Assembly: GCA_963695405.1 (NCBI GenBank)
Contig: CAVOGJ010000010.1
Location: 115,041-179,040 of the forward strand
Length of the DNA stretch: 64,000 nucleotides
DNA from: CAVOGJ01 sp963695405
Lineage (GTDB): Bacteria; Planctomycetota; Planctomycetia; Pirellulales; Pirellulaceae
Direction of reading: 5' to 3'
Made by a program: the position numbers and the translations under genes. The notes under the pieces were generated by a model, which worked only from the letters and a program-made list of their open reading frames with translations, made no database searches and had not been told where the DNA came from. This document shows positions 1-9,502 of the stretch, piece by piece (the stretch's first letter is position 1; the number at the start of each line of letters is the position of its first letter).

Positions 1-419
1 TCTGGAATGAACGACACCGAGCAGGGATTAAACACAACGTCGAACGTCGCGGGGGCAAAGGCGGAGAGATCGCGCATGTCGCCTAGCACCGACGCGATTT
101 GTAACCCTTCCCGCCGCGCCACCACCTGATCCTGTTCCAACTGACGCGGAGAATTGTCCAGCACCGTCACTCGGGCACCCGCGGCGGCCAGGAGGGGAGC
201 CTGCTGTCCACCACCAGAAGCCAGGCACAGCACATCGCGCCCAGATAACGGCGGAAACCAAGCCGAGGGCACCGGCTGGCTGGGAGTCAGAACCACGTGC
301 CAGCGACCCTCTCGCGCCGCGGCCACCGCTTCCGACGACACCGGCACCGTCCACCGATTTCCCTTGTCAACTTGCGCGTCCCAGGCGGATCGATTGTATC
401 TGGCGATGTCCATCCGCAT
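1..419 (-). CDS. class I SAM-dependent methyltransferase (3' end outside window)
   Basis: N-terminal 139 residues of a Rossmann-fold methyltransferase; the rest lies beyond base 1. Motif I is visible as VLCLASGGGQQAPLLAAAGA followed by the acidic strand end VTVLDNSPRQLEQD, the usual SAM-binding layout of this family, and the next segment (LGDMRDLSAF, then FDVVFNPCSVSFI) matches motifs II/III. Start ATG at 419, with a second in-frame ATG at 413; neither has a strong ribosome site. It lies about 180 bases downstream of the glyoxylate-cycle fusion on the same strand, and that spacer holds nothing I recognise. Substrate cannot be told. Family call is seen; function beyond SAM binding is unknown. 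Confidence 0.75.
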   Translation of the reverse strand, partial: MRMDIARYNRSAWDAQVDKGNRWTVPVSSEAVAAAREGRWHVVLTPSQPVPSAWFPPLSGRDVLCLASGGGQQAPLLAAAGARVTVLDNSPRQLEQDQVVARREGLQIASVLGDMRDLSAFAPATFDVVFNPCSVSFIP

Positions 420-600
420 CCTGTCCGTGGCGAGTTCGAGAAATGGCCCCGGGCTTATTTTGGCTATCGTTCCTGGCCGACGCTAGTCACGCGCACGGCG
501 CGGAGTCCGAGGCTGGGCGAACCGGCTGCCTTTGGCTGGCAGAAAACACGGCCAGGATCGACGGCGCTCCCGTCGTGTGTGGTATCAACTCTATGTGGCT

Positions 601-3600
601 TTAACGTTTGGAGATCAACTTTTGCAGTTCCTCTCGATCCGCTGCGAGCAACTCGGCCACGCGGTCGCCATTAACCGAAGCCACGATGATCTGGCCCACT
701 TCACTTTGGACCTTGTCAAAGATGCCAATCTCCTTCATGCGATCACTTTGTTTCTGATTGTCGTCGGTCGGGCTGACGTAGTGTACCGACATCGTCTTGT
801 AGCGATGGATCAAAAATAGATGCATCAGCGTCATCAAGCGTTTCTTGCGAAGTGTCGTGTCGTACGTCTCCTGATCCCGAATCGACAGGATACTGTGACC
901 GCGTCGGTCGCGAATCGTGGCGAAGACGATCCGTGACACCACGGTGCCTACCGGATTGCTCAGCGTGAGCGAGAGCAATTCCGAACCCGCCGTATGGGGC
1001 CGCAACCTGGCTCGCAAGGGGCCCGGCAGATGATGATGTTTGGCCCACAGATGCAGCCACTCGTCCAACAAGCGGACGGGGACTTCGGTCTGCACCAGGT
1101 GCTGCACCTGCGTCGATCCCTTCCCCATCGCCTTGGTAGTAGCGGTCCGGCCCGACGAAGCGGCCAGGGCGCCGTCAAGCCGCGGGCCGCCCACAAGCGA
1201 TTGCGGCGTCTTGTAGGGCGACTCGACCAGCCGTAACTTCCGCTGCAACCTGGCTAGCGACAGCATCCCGTCTTGCATCAGGGCGGTGGAGAATTCCTCG
1301 GCCGCCATGCCGTCGACTTGATGGCCACCATAAGTGATGAAATTGAACACGAATCCCAGTTTGCCCAGCTCGGTGGGAAATTCGCGCATCTCATCATCGG
1401 TCATCCCGGTCGTATCCCAGTTAAAGGACGGCGACAGGTTGTAGGCCAACATCTGCTGGGGATACTTGGCATGAATTGCCTCGGCAAATTGCTGAGCATC
1501 CGGCAGGTGAGCTGTCTTGGTCTCCATCCAAATCAGATCGCAGTACGGCGCCACGGCCAGTGACTTCGCAATCGCGTACTCGATGCCGCCTTGGATCAGG
1601 TAGAAACCTTCCGGCGTTCGCGCCCGTTCGCAATCCCAGATCACATTGACCCCCATCGCCTGTGCCTTGTGCCTCGCCTCGTCGAACGAGACGTGTTTGG
1701 ACCATTCGAGCCATTCCTCGACGGTCAAATCGAACTCCTGACCTTCATCAATGTGGAAGGCAATCGCATCGGCTACAGCTTGGCCGAAGGTTTTCAGCCC
1801 GGCTTCTGCCTCCCACAATTCGACAAAGCGATCGACGATCTTGTCGAGCAACAACTCGGCCGGCAGTCCGCGACGGTCCGCTCGCTGCGACTCGAGCAGC
1901 GTTTCGAGCGTGGCGAAGACGCCGGCCCGATCCAGCCAGGCGTAGGCGGTCGCATAGGCGTCGTCCGAGATCTCATAGAGGAGATGGCCGTTGATTTCCT
2001 CCAGACCCAGCTCATGAATGCGTTTCATGATCGCGAGGTAGGCAATCCGCCAGCTCGGCACGCTGATGTTGGTGACTCCCAGAATGAAGGGCTGATCCCG
2101 CTCGTCTCCGCGGCCGTCGAGGAGAGTGGCCGCCTCGGCATCGGTGCGTGCCACGATGATGCCCGGCACCTTCATCACATCCAGCTGAAACCGTGCCGCG
2201 TTGAGCCGCTTAATCTGTTCGTCAATGGGCACGAGCACCTTGCCACCCTGATGGCCACACTTTTTGCAGCCAGGCTTTTGGTCCTCAATGTGATATCCCG
2301 GCACCCCCACCTCAACGAAGCGGCGGATAAGATTCCGCACATGCGCATCGCCACCGTGTCCCGTATCGGCATCGGCAATGATGAAAGGACGATAGTCAAT
2401 CTTGGGTGTGGCCGCGCGCTGTGCGTCGGTCATGCGGGCACGGCTGAACTGTTGGTTTTTATCGGCGGTCAGCAGGGCCCGTACAATCGGAGCCGCTTCG
2501 TCCGGAACCTGGCTGAGCGGATAGCTCGCCAGATCGGCACCCGGATCCTCCGCGATCGAACCTTTGGCGGACGTCGCCCAGCCGCCGAGGTAAATCCCTT
2601 CGATGCCGAGGCGCTTCATCACGACGGCCTGTCCAGGAGAATAGGGACCGAATGTCGTGATTGCCTGTCGCCGCTCGAAGAGCTCTCGCAGCCGAGCATA
2701 CATGCCCTCGCTGGCCAGGCGGGCAATCGAATAGTCCTGTGGAATCGTACCCCGCTGCTCGACGACTTGTCGTGGGCTGTAGAGCCGTCGCGTCCCTCGG
2801 AAGCGTGGCCCCCGCATCCAGCGTCCGGTTGCCTCCACTTCCTCATCGAACCAGGCAACTTCATCGTCGTGGAACAAGTTGGCGGAATCCACATTTTCGG
2901 TGATGCGTGTGCCGTCCCGTTTGAGCGTCTTCATATATGCACCAATCCTTTCTCGAGCGGAGTGGAGGTCCTCGTTATTTAAATTGATGTTCAACAGATC
3001 GATGTACCAGGGAGTCTTGGTTTCGTCGAGCACATAGGACTCGACGATCTCACGGGCGATCGGCAAGGTGGTAAGCTTGGAAACCGCGTGGACATCGCGA
3101 TCGCTCGCGCGTTGCAGTTTCTCGAATTCCTCGACCAGCAACTGGCGGAATAAAGAGGGCGTGAATTTATCCCCGGCCTTGACTTCAGTTTCCGGATCAT
3201 CCTCCGTTAGAGGGGCCTGTTTGTGAACCCATTCCCAGAGGATGCTGAGACGTATCTCGCCCGTGGCCGCGTCCTCCATCAAGTAGAGAACGTCTTCATT
3301 TCCGAAGAAGTCGGCCGGTTTGAGGGCCGCGGCCTGGAAGCCTTGGCCAAAGGCATTGCCATACTGCAGTCCGACACTCAGGAGATCCCGCGCACCTCGG
3401 ATCGTCCGCGGCGCAGGCTCGAGCAGTGTTAACCCTTCCGCATCTGCCCGAGTGTACGTCAGGCGAGGAAATTCTCGTCCGAGCTGATTGTCCTCACCGA
3501 CGCGTTCCCATACGGGTCGCACGATGTGGACCATCTTCCAATGGGCCACCCATTTGCCACTGGCACCCGCCCGCTGTTCGCGTTCGCCACCTGCCACAGC

Positions 3601-4806
3601 CTTTTTCATACCGCTCGCCACCCCCTCCTGCGATCCGACGGGGATGTTGGGCTCCATGCCGCCTTGCCAAAGGGCGTAATGACCTTCGCTATCGGGTGTA
3701 TTTACGGCGCGACGCACGCGATCTTCGTAGTTCCGCATGTACCCGTAGGTCATCGTGATGGCATCAATGTTCGGATTGATGAAGTCCGGATTCCACGCGA
3801 GGGCATCCGCCACGCTGTTGATATAGTCCCAGCGACCCGTGTTGTAACCCACAAAATGCGGCCCTAGGACCGCCCGGATTTCCATCAGTTGGAACGTGGC
3901 TTCCAGTTGTTCAACCAACACGTAGACCTTAATGCTGCCGCGAGGGAGTCCGACGTGATCCTCGAGGGCGTCAAGGATGTCGTTCCACAGGGCAGCTTCC
4001 TCCGCCGTCTGGATCTTTGGGAGGTAGAGCACGATGGAAGAACCTTCCTGGACGAGTCGCTGGTAGTTGTTCACCACGTACAACGTCGTGTCGACAATCG
4101 ACGCGGAGAATGACTGTCCGCTTGACGTGCGGACGTGGCGATCGTCCAGATGCAGCCCTCGTGGACGGAAGATCTTGGTCGTGTGATCGAGCTGCGTGCG
4201 CCAATCGTCGATCATGTCGTGACCGAGGAAATCCTTGGCCCAGGCATTGATCTGCTGACTCACCTGCTCAGCGGCGGCCAAGAAGACGGGGTCCTGGTGG
4301 ATCGCCAGCTTCAGGTTGCGCTGGTTATCAAGTGACATGGTCTGCACCTGGCCGAGCGCGTCTTCGCCATCAAACATCCAGCCATCGGCACCCGAGAGCA
4401 ACGCATAGGCGACATTGCGAATGCTCGCTGCGAGTTTCGCGTGCGGCTTGGCGGCAGGTCCGGTCCCCTGAATCCATTGTCGCCGCAGATCGGCCGGAAT
4501 ATCGCAGCCCACAAACGCTCCGTCGCGTGCGTCGCGAACCTTGATCTGAGTGCGAGGGATAACGTCTTCCGGGTCAAGGAATCGGATGGGCTCGTGGTTG
4601 CGAAACCGATGCCGTCGGCGTTCGCTCCGCTTGGCCATCAGGGCCTTCTGGTCCTCGTTGAATCGTGCCAAATCCGCCATGACGCCGACTGCAGCCGGAG
4701 TAAAGATGTCGGCATACGACGTTTGCAAATCTTGCCAGACCTGAAAGCCGGCTGCTCCCCAGGCCGACGTTCCCGGTTGAGGCGGTGTCTTGACGTACGT
4801 GATCAT
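601..4806 (-). CDS. bifunctional malate synthase / ICL2-type isocitrate lyase fusion
   Basis: 1401-residue protein joining both glyoxylate-shunt enzymes. Residues about 1-620 are A-type malate synthase: RPRGLHLDDRH, the YLPKIQTAEEAALWND strand, GRWDYI, and MEDAATGEI (around 510-518) carrying the presumed catalytic Asp. Residues about 650-1401 are isocitrate lyase with the KKCGH catalytic signature at 848-852. From memory this half follows the long ICL2 form of Mycobacterium (about 760 residues) rather than the short AceA form, including the extra C-terminal domain (FATIRDRRGHSIL, then VHYVSPTDDN). In M. tuberculosis ICL2 that domain is reported to bind acetyl-CoA and activate the enzyme. Expected reaction: isocitrate to succinate plus glyoxylate, then glyoxylate plus acetyl-CoA to malate. 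Start ATG has a perfect Shine-Dalgarno. Both active sites look intact. Confidence 0.95.
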   Translation of the reverse strand: MITYVKTPPQPGTSAWGAAGFQVWQDLQTSYADIFTPAAVGVMADLARFNEDQKALMAKRSERRRHRFRNHEPIRFLDPEDVIPRTQIKVRDARDGAFVGCDIPADLRRQWIQGTGPAAKPHAKLAASIRNVAYALLSGADGWMFDGEDALGQVQTMSLDNQRNLKLAIHQDPVFLAAAEQVSQQINAWAKDFLGHDMIDDWRTQLDHTTKIFRPRGLHLDDRHVRTSSGQSFSASIVDTTLYVVNNYQRLVQEGSSIVLYLPKIQTAEEAALWNDILDALEDHVGLPRGSIKVYVLVEQLEATFQLMEIRAVLGPHFVGYNTGRWDYINSVADALAWNPDFINPNIDAITMTYGYMRNYEDRVRRAVNTPDSEGHYALWQGGMEPNIPVGSQEGVASGMKKAVAGGEREQRAGASGKWVAHWKMVHIVRPVWERVGEDNQLGREFPRLTYTRADAEGLTLLEPAPRTIRGARDLLSVGLQYGNAFGQGFQAAALKPADFFGNEDVLYLMEDAATGEIRLSILWEWVHKQAPLTEDDPETEVKAGDKFTPSLFRQLLVEEFEKLQRASDRDVHAVSKLTTLPIAREIVESYVLDETKTPWYIDLLNINLNNEDLHSARERIGAYMKTLKRDGTRITENVDSANLFHDDEVAWFDEEVEATGRWMRGPRFRGTRRLYSPRQVVEQRGTIPQDYSIARLASEGMYARLRELFERRQAITTFGPYSPGQAVVMKRLGIEGIYLGGWATSAKGSIAEDPGADLASYPLSQVPDEAAPIVRALLTADKNQQFSRARMTDAQRAATPKIDYRPFIIADADTGHGGDAHVRNLIRRFVEVGVPGYHIEDQKPGCKKCGHQGGKVLVPIDEQIKRLNAARFQLDVMKVPGIIVARTDAEAATLLDGRGDERDQPFILGVTNISVPSWRIAYLAIMKRIHELGLEEINGHLLYEISDDAYATAYAWLDRAGVFATLETLLESQRADRRGLPAELLLDKIVDRFVELWEAEAGLKTFGQAVADAIAFHIDEGQEFDLTVEEWLEWSKHVSFDEARHKAQAMGVNVIWDCERARTPEGFYLIQGGIEYAIAKSLAVAPYCDLIWMETKTAHLPDAQQFAEAIHAKYPQQMLAYNLSPSFNWDTTGMTDDEMREFPTELGKLGFVFNFITYGGHQVDGMAAEEFSTALMQDGMLSLARLQRKLRLVESPYKTPQSLVGGPRLDGALAASSGRTATTKAMGKGSTQVQHLVQTEVPVRLLDEWLHLWAKHHHLPGPLRARLRPHTAGSELLSLTLSNPVGTVVSRIVFATIRDRRGHSILSIRDQETYDTTLRKKRLMTLMHLFLIHRYKTMSVHYVSPTDDNQKQSDRMKEIGIFDKVQSEVGQIIVASVNGDRVAELLAADREELQKLISKR

Positions 4807-5233
4807 CCCTCAACCTCCTTGAGTGCGCACAGAAATACGCGTCGATGATCGCCGCTGAGGAGCGATCACCGCCGACGGCCCTTCACGGAGCGTAGTATCC
4901 GCAATTACCATACCGCAAAGGGGCTTCACCGCTCCCCTCCCCTGACCCGTGCTGAAGCGGCGCAGGATGCGGACAGTCCGCGGCAGCAGAACATGGGAAG
5001 GAACGGATAGAATGGAGACGGTGCACCAATTCGCACACCGCGTGTGCTCATTCGCGTCACTCTGCGGCACCTCCAGTGGTCTGTACTGAGCGGCAGGACG
5101 GGTTCGCTCACCGCGACACGACTGCGGGGCGGCCGAGCGGCAAGCCGCGGCCTCAACGGCCAGGGCGGTTGAACTTGGTGAGTCATTCGCTCCGTCGATA
5201 TACTAGCCCCAGCGATGACTACAGGGAAAAGAG
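4807..5233. other. divergent intergenic region
   Basis: About 430 bases between the glyoxylate fusion (minus) and the permease (plus). It must hold both promoters, but apart from the Shine-Dalgarno I see no clear -35/-10 pair, palindrome or conserved RNA element. Confidence 0.5.
4813..4820 (-). promoter_or_regulatory. strong Shine-Dalgarno of the glyoxylate fusion gene
   Basis: On the minus strand AAGGAGGT lies 6 bases before the ATG at 4806, a full anti-SD match. It fixes the start and suggests high translation, in contrast to many weak sites in this window. Confidence 0.8.
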
Positions 5234-7470
5234 GTGGCATTGACCTCCAAGACGGGGACAGAACGCACGCTTGGGCTGGTTGCCGCCACGGGCGTGGGCG
5301 TGGGAGCGATCGTGGGCGGAGGCATCCTGGCCCTCGCAGGGGTCGCCTTCGCAACGACGGGGCCGGCCGCGATGGTCGCCTTTGGCCTGAATGGCGTCAT
5401 CGCCCTCCTGACAGCACTCAGCTTCGCGGAGATGGCATCCAAGTTCCCCGAATCGGGTGGTACCTACACCTACGCCAAGAAGGTCCTCTCCATCGAGGCG
5501 GCCTTCATGGTGGGTTGGGTCGTCTGGTTCGCCTCGATGGTGGCCGCGGTCTTATATGCAGACGGCTTCGCCCATTTCTGCATGATCATGCTGACGGATC
5601 TCTGGCCGAGGCTGGCTGGGCACGACTCCGGATTGGATGGATCACCATGGGACCGTAACCGGCTTGGCCTTCGTCACGACGTGGGGGCTGTCGATCCGAT
5701 TGATGCGGAGTGCCGCCGGTGGGGGAAACTGGGTCAATGGGGGCAAGGTGCGTCGTCTTTGGTGTTTTGATCCTGGGCGGATTGTGGGCAGTCTTCGGCC
5801 AGCCCGCGGAAACGACCCGCAGCGCCCTGCAGCCCTTCTTCCCCGCAGGCGGGAGGGGGGTGATTCAAGCGATGGGGTATACGTTTATCGCTCTGCAGGG
5901 ATTCGACCTGATCGCCGCCGTCGGGGGCGAGGTCCGCGACCCGGCACGCACCCTACCGAGGGCGATGATCTTGTCACTTGCGATCGCTCTTGTGATTTAC
6001 CTGCCGCTCCTGTTTGTACTGACCACGGTCGGCGTGCCGGCCGGTGGATCGATTCAGGCCGCCGCAGCAGCTGATCCTGAAGGCATCGTGGCGGTGGCGG
6101 CCCGGCAGTACCTGGGAGCCTTTGGTTATTGGCTGGTCATTGTGGCGGCTATCCTGTCGATGTTTTCGGCCCTGCAAGCGAATCTGTTCGCCGCCTCGCG
6201 AATCGCTCAAGCGATGGCAAGCGATCGAACGCTGCCGACACGACTCAGCCAACTGCACCCACGGCGAGGCACCCCGGTGGCGGCGATCGCGGTAACCGCT
6301 GGCTTGGTGGCCGCCATGTTGTGGGTACTCTCCGATGTAGGTACGGCGGGTGCGGCGTCGAGTTTGATTTTCTTGATCACGTTTGCGATCACGCAATGGG
6401 TTGCGATTCTAGTGACGCAGCGGAGCGGGCAACGGCCGCCCCCCTTTCGGGTGCCGCTATTTCCATTGGTACCGATCGCCGGTGGACTCGCGTGTCTGGG
6501 ATTGGCCATTTTCCAAGGAATTGTCGTACCTTCGGCGGGGCTGATCACGATTTCCTGGCTCGGTATCGGTGGGATCCTGTTTTTAGCCCTCTTTGCCCGG
6601 CGGGCACGGGTGATGGACGCGTCGAGCCGCGCCTTCGATCCCGAATTGGTCACGCTGCGTGGCCGTACCCCCTTGGTTTTGGTGCCGATTGCCAATCCGC
6701 ACAATGCGGCCGCCATGATCACACTGGCCAACACCCTGGTGCCAGCACATATTGGTCGCGTGCTCACGCATACCGTAGCGGTGGCGCCTGTCCATTGGCA
6801 GCCTGATGACGATCCGGCGCCGATTGAAAAAGCGCAGGCCGTGCTCCGCGAATTATTGAAGGCTGCCACGCGGACTAAGGTGCACATCGAGACATTGACC
6901 ACGATTGCTGCACGACCCATGGAGGAAATCGCCCGCGTAGCGAGATTGCATCGTTGTGAGTCTGTGCTCCTAGGACTCAGTCAAATCGCCGAGGATGGTC
7001 AAGGTGCGCAGCTCGAGTCGTTGCTTGGCAGACTTGACGCGAACGTGGTCGTCTTACGTTCTCGGCAAGCCTGGGAACCGGCGGACGCCCAGCGGATCTT
7101 GATTCCGGTGGCCGGACGGGGTGGTCATGAGCACCTGCGAGCGATGCTGCTCGGCAGTCTGTTGAGGGACGCGCCACGCGAAGTCACGTTCTTGCGGGTC
7201 TTGCCAGCCGGCGCGACGCTCGAAGACCAACGACGCGCCCGCCGAGCGCTGCTGCAATTGGCCAACGATGAAGTTCGTCGGCCGTGCCAGATCGAAGTTC
7301 TGACCAACGACGACCCGCTCGGCGCCGTCGCCGCACGCGCCGAACACGCTGACCTGTTGATTCTGGGTGTGCAACGTCACGGTCGTCACAAGAAACTGTT
7401 TGGCAAATTCACCCGCCAACTCGCGCAGCGGACCGATTGCCCGTTAGTAGTAATGAGTCGTCGCGGCTAA
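5234..7470 (+). CDS. APC-family amino acid permease with C-terminal universal-stress domains (two frameshifts)
   Basis: Reads as one 744-residue protein if two extra bases are removed. The N-terminal part (GTG start at 5234) gives the APC start GVGAIVGGGILALAG and the TM3 region FPESGGTYTYAKKV. The middle (GTVTGLAFVTTWGLSIRLM, about 5650-5745) lies in the next frame, and the rest (VVFGVLILGG to the stop) in the third. The first break is within about 5627-5645; the second is best explained by an extra C at 5751 (KV then VVFGV). About 12 membrane helices run to residue 460, followed by roughly 280 soluble residues with two UspA-like folds (second ends LLILGVQRHGRHKKLFGKF). Membrane amino acid/polyamine transporter with a nucleotide-sensing tail is the likely role; substrate unknown. 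Convergent with the P-II gene. Confidence 0.8.
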
Positions 7471-7506
7471 TGCAGTCGGGCCACCTGCCCTGCGGTTACC
7501 AAGACC

Positions 7507-7854
7507 CTAAATGGCCTCGGAACCTCGTTCTCCGGTGCGAATGCGGATGCAGTCGTCCAGTGGCAGAACGAAGATCTTGCCATCCCCAATCTCTCCGGTG
7601 TCGCCGGTCCGACCGCCCTGGACGATCGCTTCGATCGTCGGTTCGACGAAATGATCATTCACGGCAATCTGCAATTGAATTTTTCGCAGCAAGTTCGCCG
7701 TGAACTCCCGACCCCGATAAATCTCGACTTGCCCCTTTTGACGACCGAACCCCTGGCAATCCATGACGGTCAGCCTGACCACGTCCACAGCCGAGAGCGC
7801 CGCCTTGACCGCCTCAAGTCTTCCCGGCTGGATGATGGCAATGATAAGCTTCAT
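7507..7854 (-). CDS. glnK: P-II nitrogen regulatory protein, Phe at T-loop position 51
   Basis: 115-residue P-II trimer subunit that senses ATP/ADP and 2-oxoglutarate and gates the ammonium channel. Starts MKLIIAIIQPGRLEAVKAAL; a TTG 24 bases upstream in frame is less likely than the ATG at 7854. GFGRQKG precedes the T-loop, and TGEIGDGKIFV and IRIRTGE are the conserved ATP-binding segments. In numbering against E. coli GlnB the T-loop reads EIYRGREF: Tyr46 is kept but the uridylylated Tyr51 is Phe (codon TTC). It lies downstream of amt on the same strand, the usual glnK-amt partnership in reversed order, separated by a hairpin region. glnK rather than glnB is inferred from this linkage. Confidence 0.92.
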   Translation of the reverse strand: MKLIIAIIQPGRLEAVKAALSAVDVVRLTVMDCQGFGRQKGQVEIYRGREFTANLLRKIQLQIAVNDHFVEPTIEAIVQGGRTGDTGEIGDGKIFVLPLDDCIRIRTGERGSEAI

Positions 7855-7996
7855 GCGATCCGCTTTCGCGTCCTTCAAAACAATTTCTCTAGTCGCCGTT
7901 AATTATTCCAGGTCTCCCGACAACGCACCAGCCGAACCAAGTCTCAGCGCGGGGAATCGAATCGGTCGTAGCCTATGGAAAAGGAACGGAAAAAGG

Positions 7997-8047
7997 CCCC
8001 CTCGGGGTGGTTGGCGAGGCGGACGCCGTCCCAGCTCCCGAGGGGGG
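7997..8047 (-). terminator. terminator-like hairpin between amt and glnK
   Basis: On the minus strand a 10-bp G/C stem (CCCCCTCGGG paired with CCCGAGGGGG, at 8037-8047 and 7997-8007) encloses a smaller GGCG/CGCC stem and is followed by CCTTTTTCCG. Just upstream on the transcript is a second perfect 8-bp hairpin, TTCTCCGG/CCGGAGAA (8048-8055 with 8061-8068). Together they look like a Rho-independent terminator of amt, possibly leaky, which would set the ratio of GlnK to channel. Confidence 0.5.
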
Positions 8048-8098
8048 TTCTCCGGACGAGCCGGAGAATGGTTCTCACGATGGAATCGCTCGAAGTCC

Positions 8099-9502
8099 CT
8101 ACACCCCCATCGTTTCGTTCAAGGTGGCCCCCGGATAGGCATGCATGCCGTGCTCACTCACGTCCAACCCTTCATGCTCCTCCTCCTGCGATACGCGGAG
8201 CACGCCTGCCGCTCTCAGCGCGGCAAACAGGGCGAACATCGTGATTAAGGACCAAAGCGCGATGGAAGCTGTACCGATCACCTGCACGACGAGATTCGTT
8301 TCTCCGGCCGCCAGATGCGAGTTCGGAATGATGCCAATTGCCAGGCATCCCCAAACACCGCACAAACCATGTACGGGCCAGGCGCCGACCGGATCATCAA
8401 TCTTCAGGCGGTCGAGCAGAATGATGCCCGCGACGACCAACACGCCGGCGACAAGGCCTACGACAATCGACCATCCATTCGACATGCAGTCGCAGCAGGC
8501 GGTGATGCCGACAAGCCCAGCTAAAGCACCGTTAAGCCCCATTGATAAATCGGGTTTACCAAACAATATCCAGGCGGCAGCGGTGGCACCTATCACTCCG
8601 GCTCCGGCCGCCAAGGTCGTATTCACGGCGATCAGCGCGACGGCATCTGCGTTACCGGTTGTGCTAAAGGCCAATTGACTGCCGGGATTAAAGCCATACC
8701 AACCCACCCAAAGAATAAACACCCCCAGAGCCGCAAAGGTGAGGTTGTGACCCGGCATCGCCACCGACTTGCCGCTCACAAAGCGACCCATCCGCGGACC
8801 AAGGACCAAGGCACCGGCGAGTCCTGCAAAGCCACCCACGGCATGCACGACCGCCGATCCGGCAAAATCCTGAAATGCCATATTTCCCTCCGGTCCCAAA
8901 CTCATCAGCCAACCATCGCCCCATTTCCAATATCCGCTGATGGGATAGATCAAGCCGGTCAGGATCGCGCTATAGATGAGATAGGCTCGAAACTGCATGC
9001 GACCAGCGACGGCGCCCGACACAATCGTGGCTGCCGTGGCGGCAAACACCGCTTGGAAGAACCAATCGACTTGCGGGCTGTAGACATTATCCGGCGCTGG
9101 CGCGTAGATGCCAAAGCCACCAAAGGCGAACAGCTTATTCGTCACTGCCCCATATTTGGCCGGATACATGAGGCCGAAGCCCACCAACCAGAACAGAATC
9201 GCACCGACCGAAAGATCCATCAGGTTCTTGAACAAGATGTTAACCACATTCTTGGCAGCGTTAAATCCCGCTTCCACCATGGCAAAGCCGGCCTGCATGA
9301 ACAGCACTAGTACCGCGCATAAGAAGAGGGCAAAGCTGTCAAAGGCATACGTAAGCTCGGCCAGATTGGCAGCGACGTCCACGGTGGTCACCTCGTTCGC
9401 CACCTCGTCCTGCCCCCAGACCCGGGAATTGGCCATTATCATTAAGAAAAGCAGCGACGGTAACGCAAGTCGCCATGCACGTGAGCGATGTGCTCTTGCC
9501 AT
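8099..9502 (-). CDS. amt: ammonium transporter Amt
   Basis: 467-residue inner-membrane ammonium channel. A signal-like segment (LALPSLLFLMIMANSRVWG) precedes 11 predicted membrane helices, as in other cleaved Amt proteins. FVLFMQAGF-type helix I reads VLVLFMQAGFAMVEAGF; the twin-His pore is seen as DFAGSAVVHAVGG (Asp and first His) and WPVHGLCGVWG (second His). The start is ATG 9502: GGAGG lies 8 bases before it, and the in-frame extension upstream to 9778 is Arg-rich and has no homology. The cytoplasmic tail ends EHGMHAYPGA, normal for Amt. Downstream glnK on the same strand supports nitrogen-controlled expression, though no convincing sigma-54 site is visible. Confidence 0.95.
   Translation of the reverse strand: MARAHRSRAWRLALPSLLFLMIMANSRVWGQDEVANEVTTVDVAANLAELTYAFDSFALFLCAVLVLFMQAGFAMVEAGFNAAKNVVNILFKNLMDLSVGAILFWLVGFGLMYPAKYGAVTNKLFAFGGFGIYAPAPDNVYSPQVDWFFQAVFAATAATIVSGAVAGRMQFRAYLIYSAILTGLIYPISGYWKWGDGWLMSLGPEGNMAFQDFAGSAVVHAVGGFAGLAGALVLGPRMGRFVSGKSVAMPGHNLTFAALGVFILWVGWYGFNPGSQLAFSTTGNADAVALIAVNTTLAAGAGVIGATAAAWILFGKPDLSMGLNGALAGLVGITACCDCMSNGWSIVVGLVAGVLVVAGIILLDRLKIDDPVGAWPVHGLCGVWGCLAIGIIPNSHLAAGETNLVVQVIGTASIALWSLITMFALFAALRAAGVLRVSQEEEHEGLDVSEHGMHAYPGATLNETMGV

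Noticed and set aside
1591..2982. 463-codon open frame on plus, antisense to the glyoxylate fusion
   Set aside because: Its content mirrors the highly conserved isocitrate lyase on minus, has no fold of its own, and arises from high GC.
6207..6920. 237-codon minus-strand frame inside the permease
   Set aside because: Antisense shadow of membrane helices.
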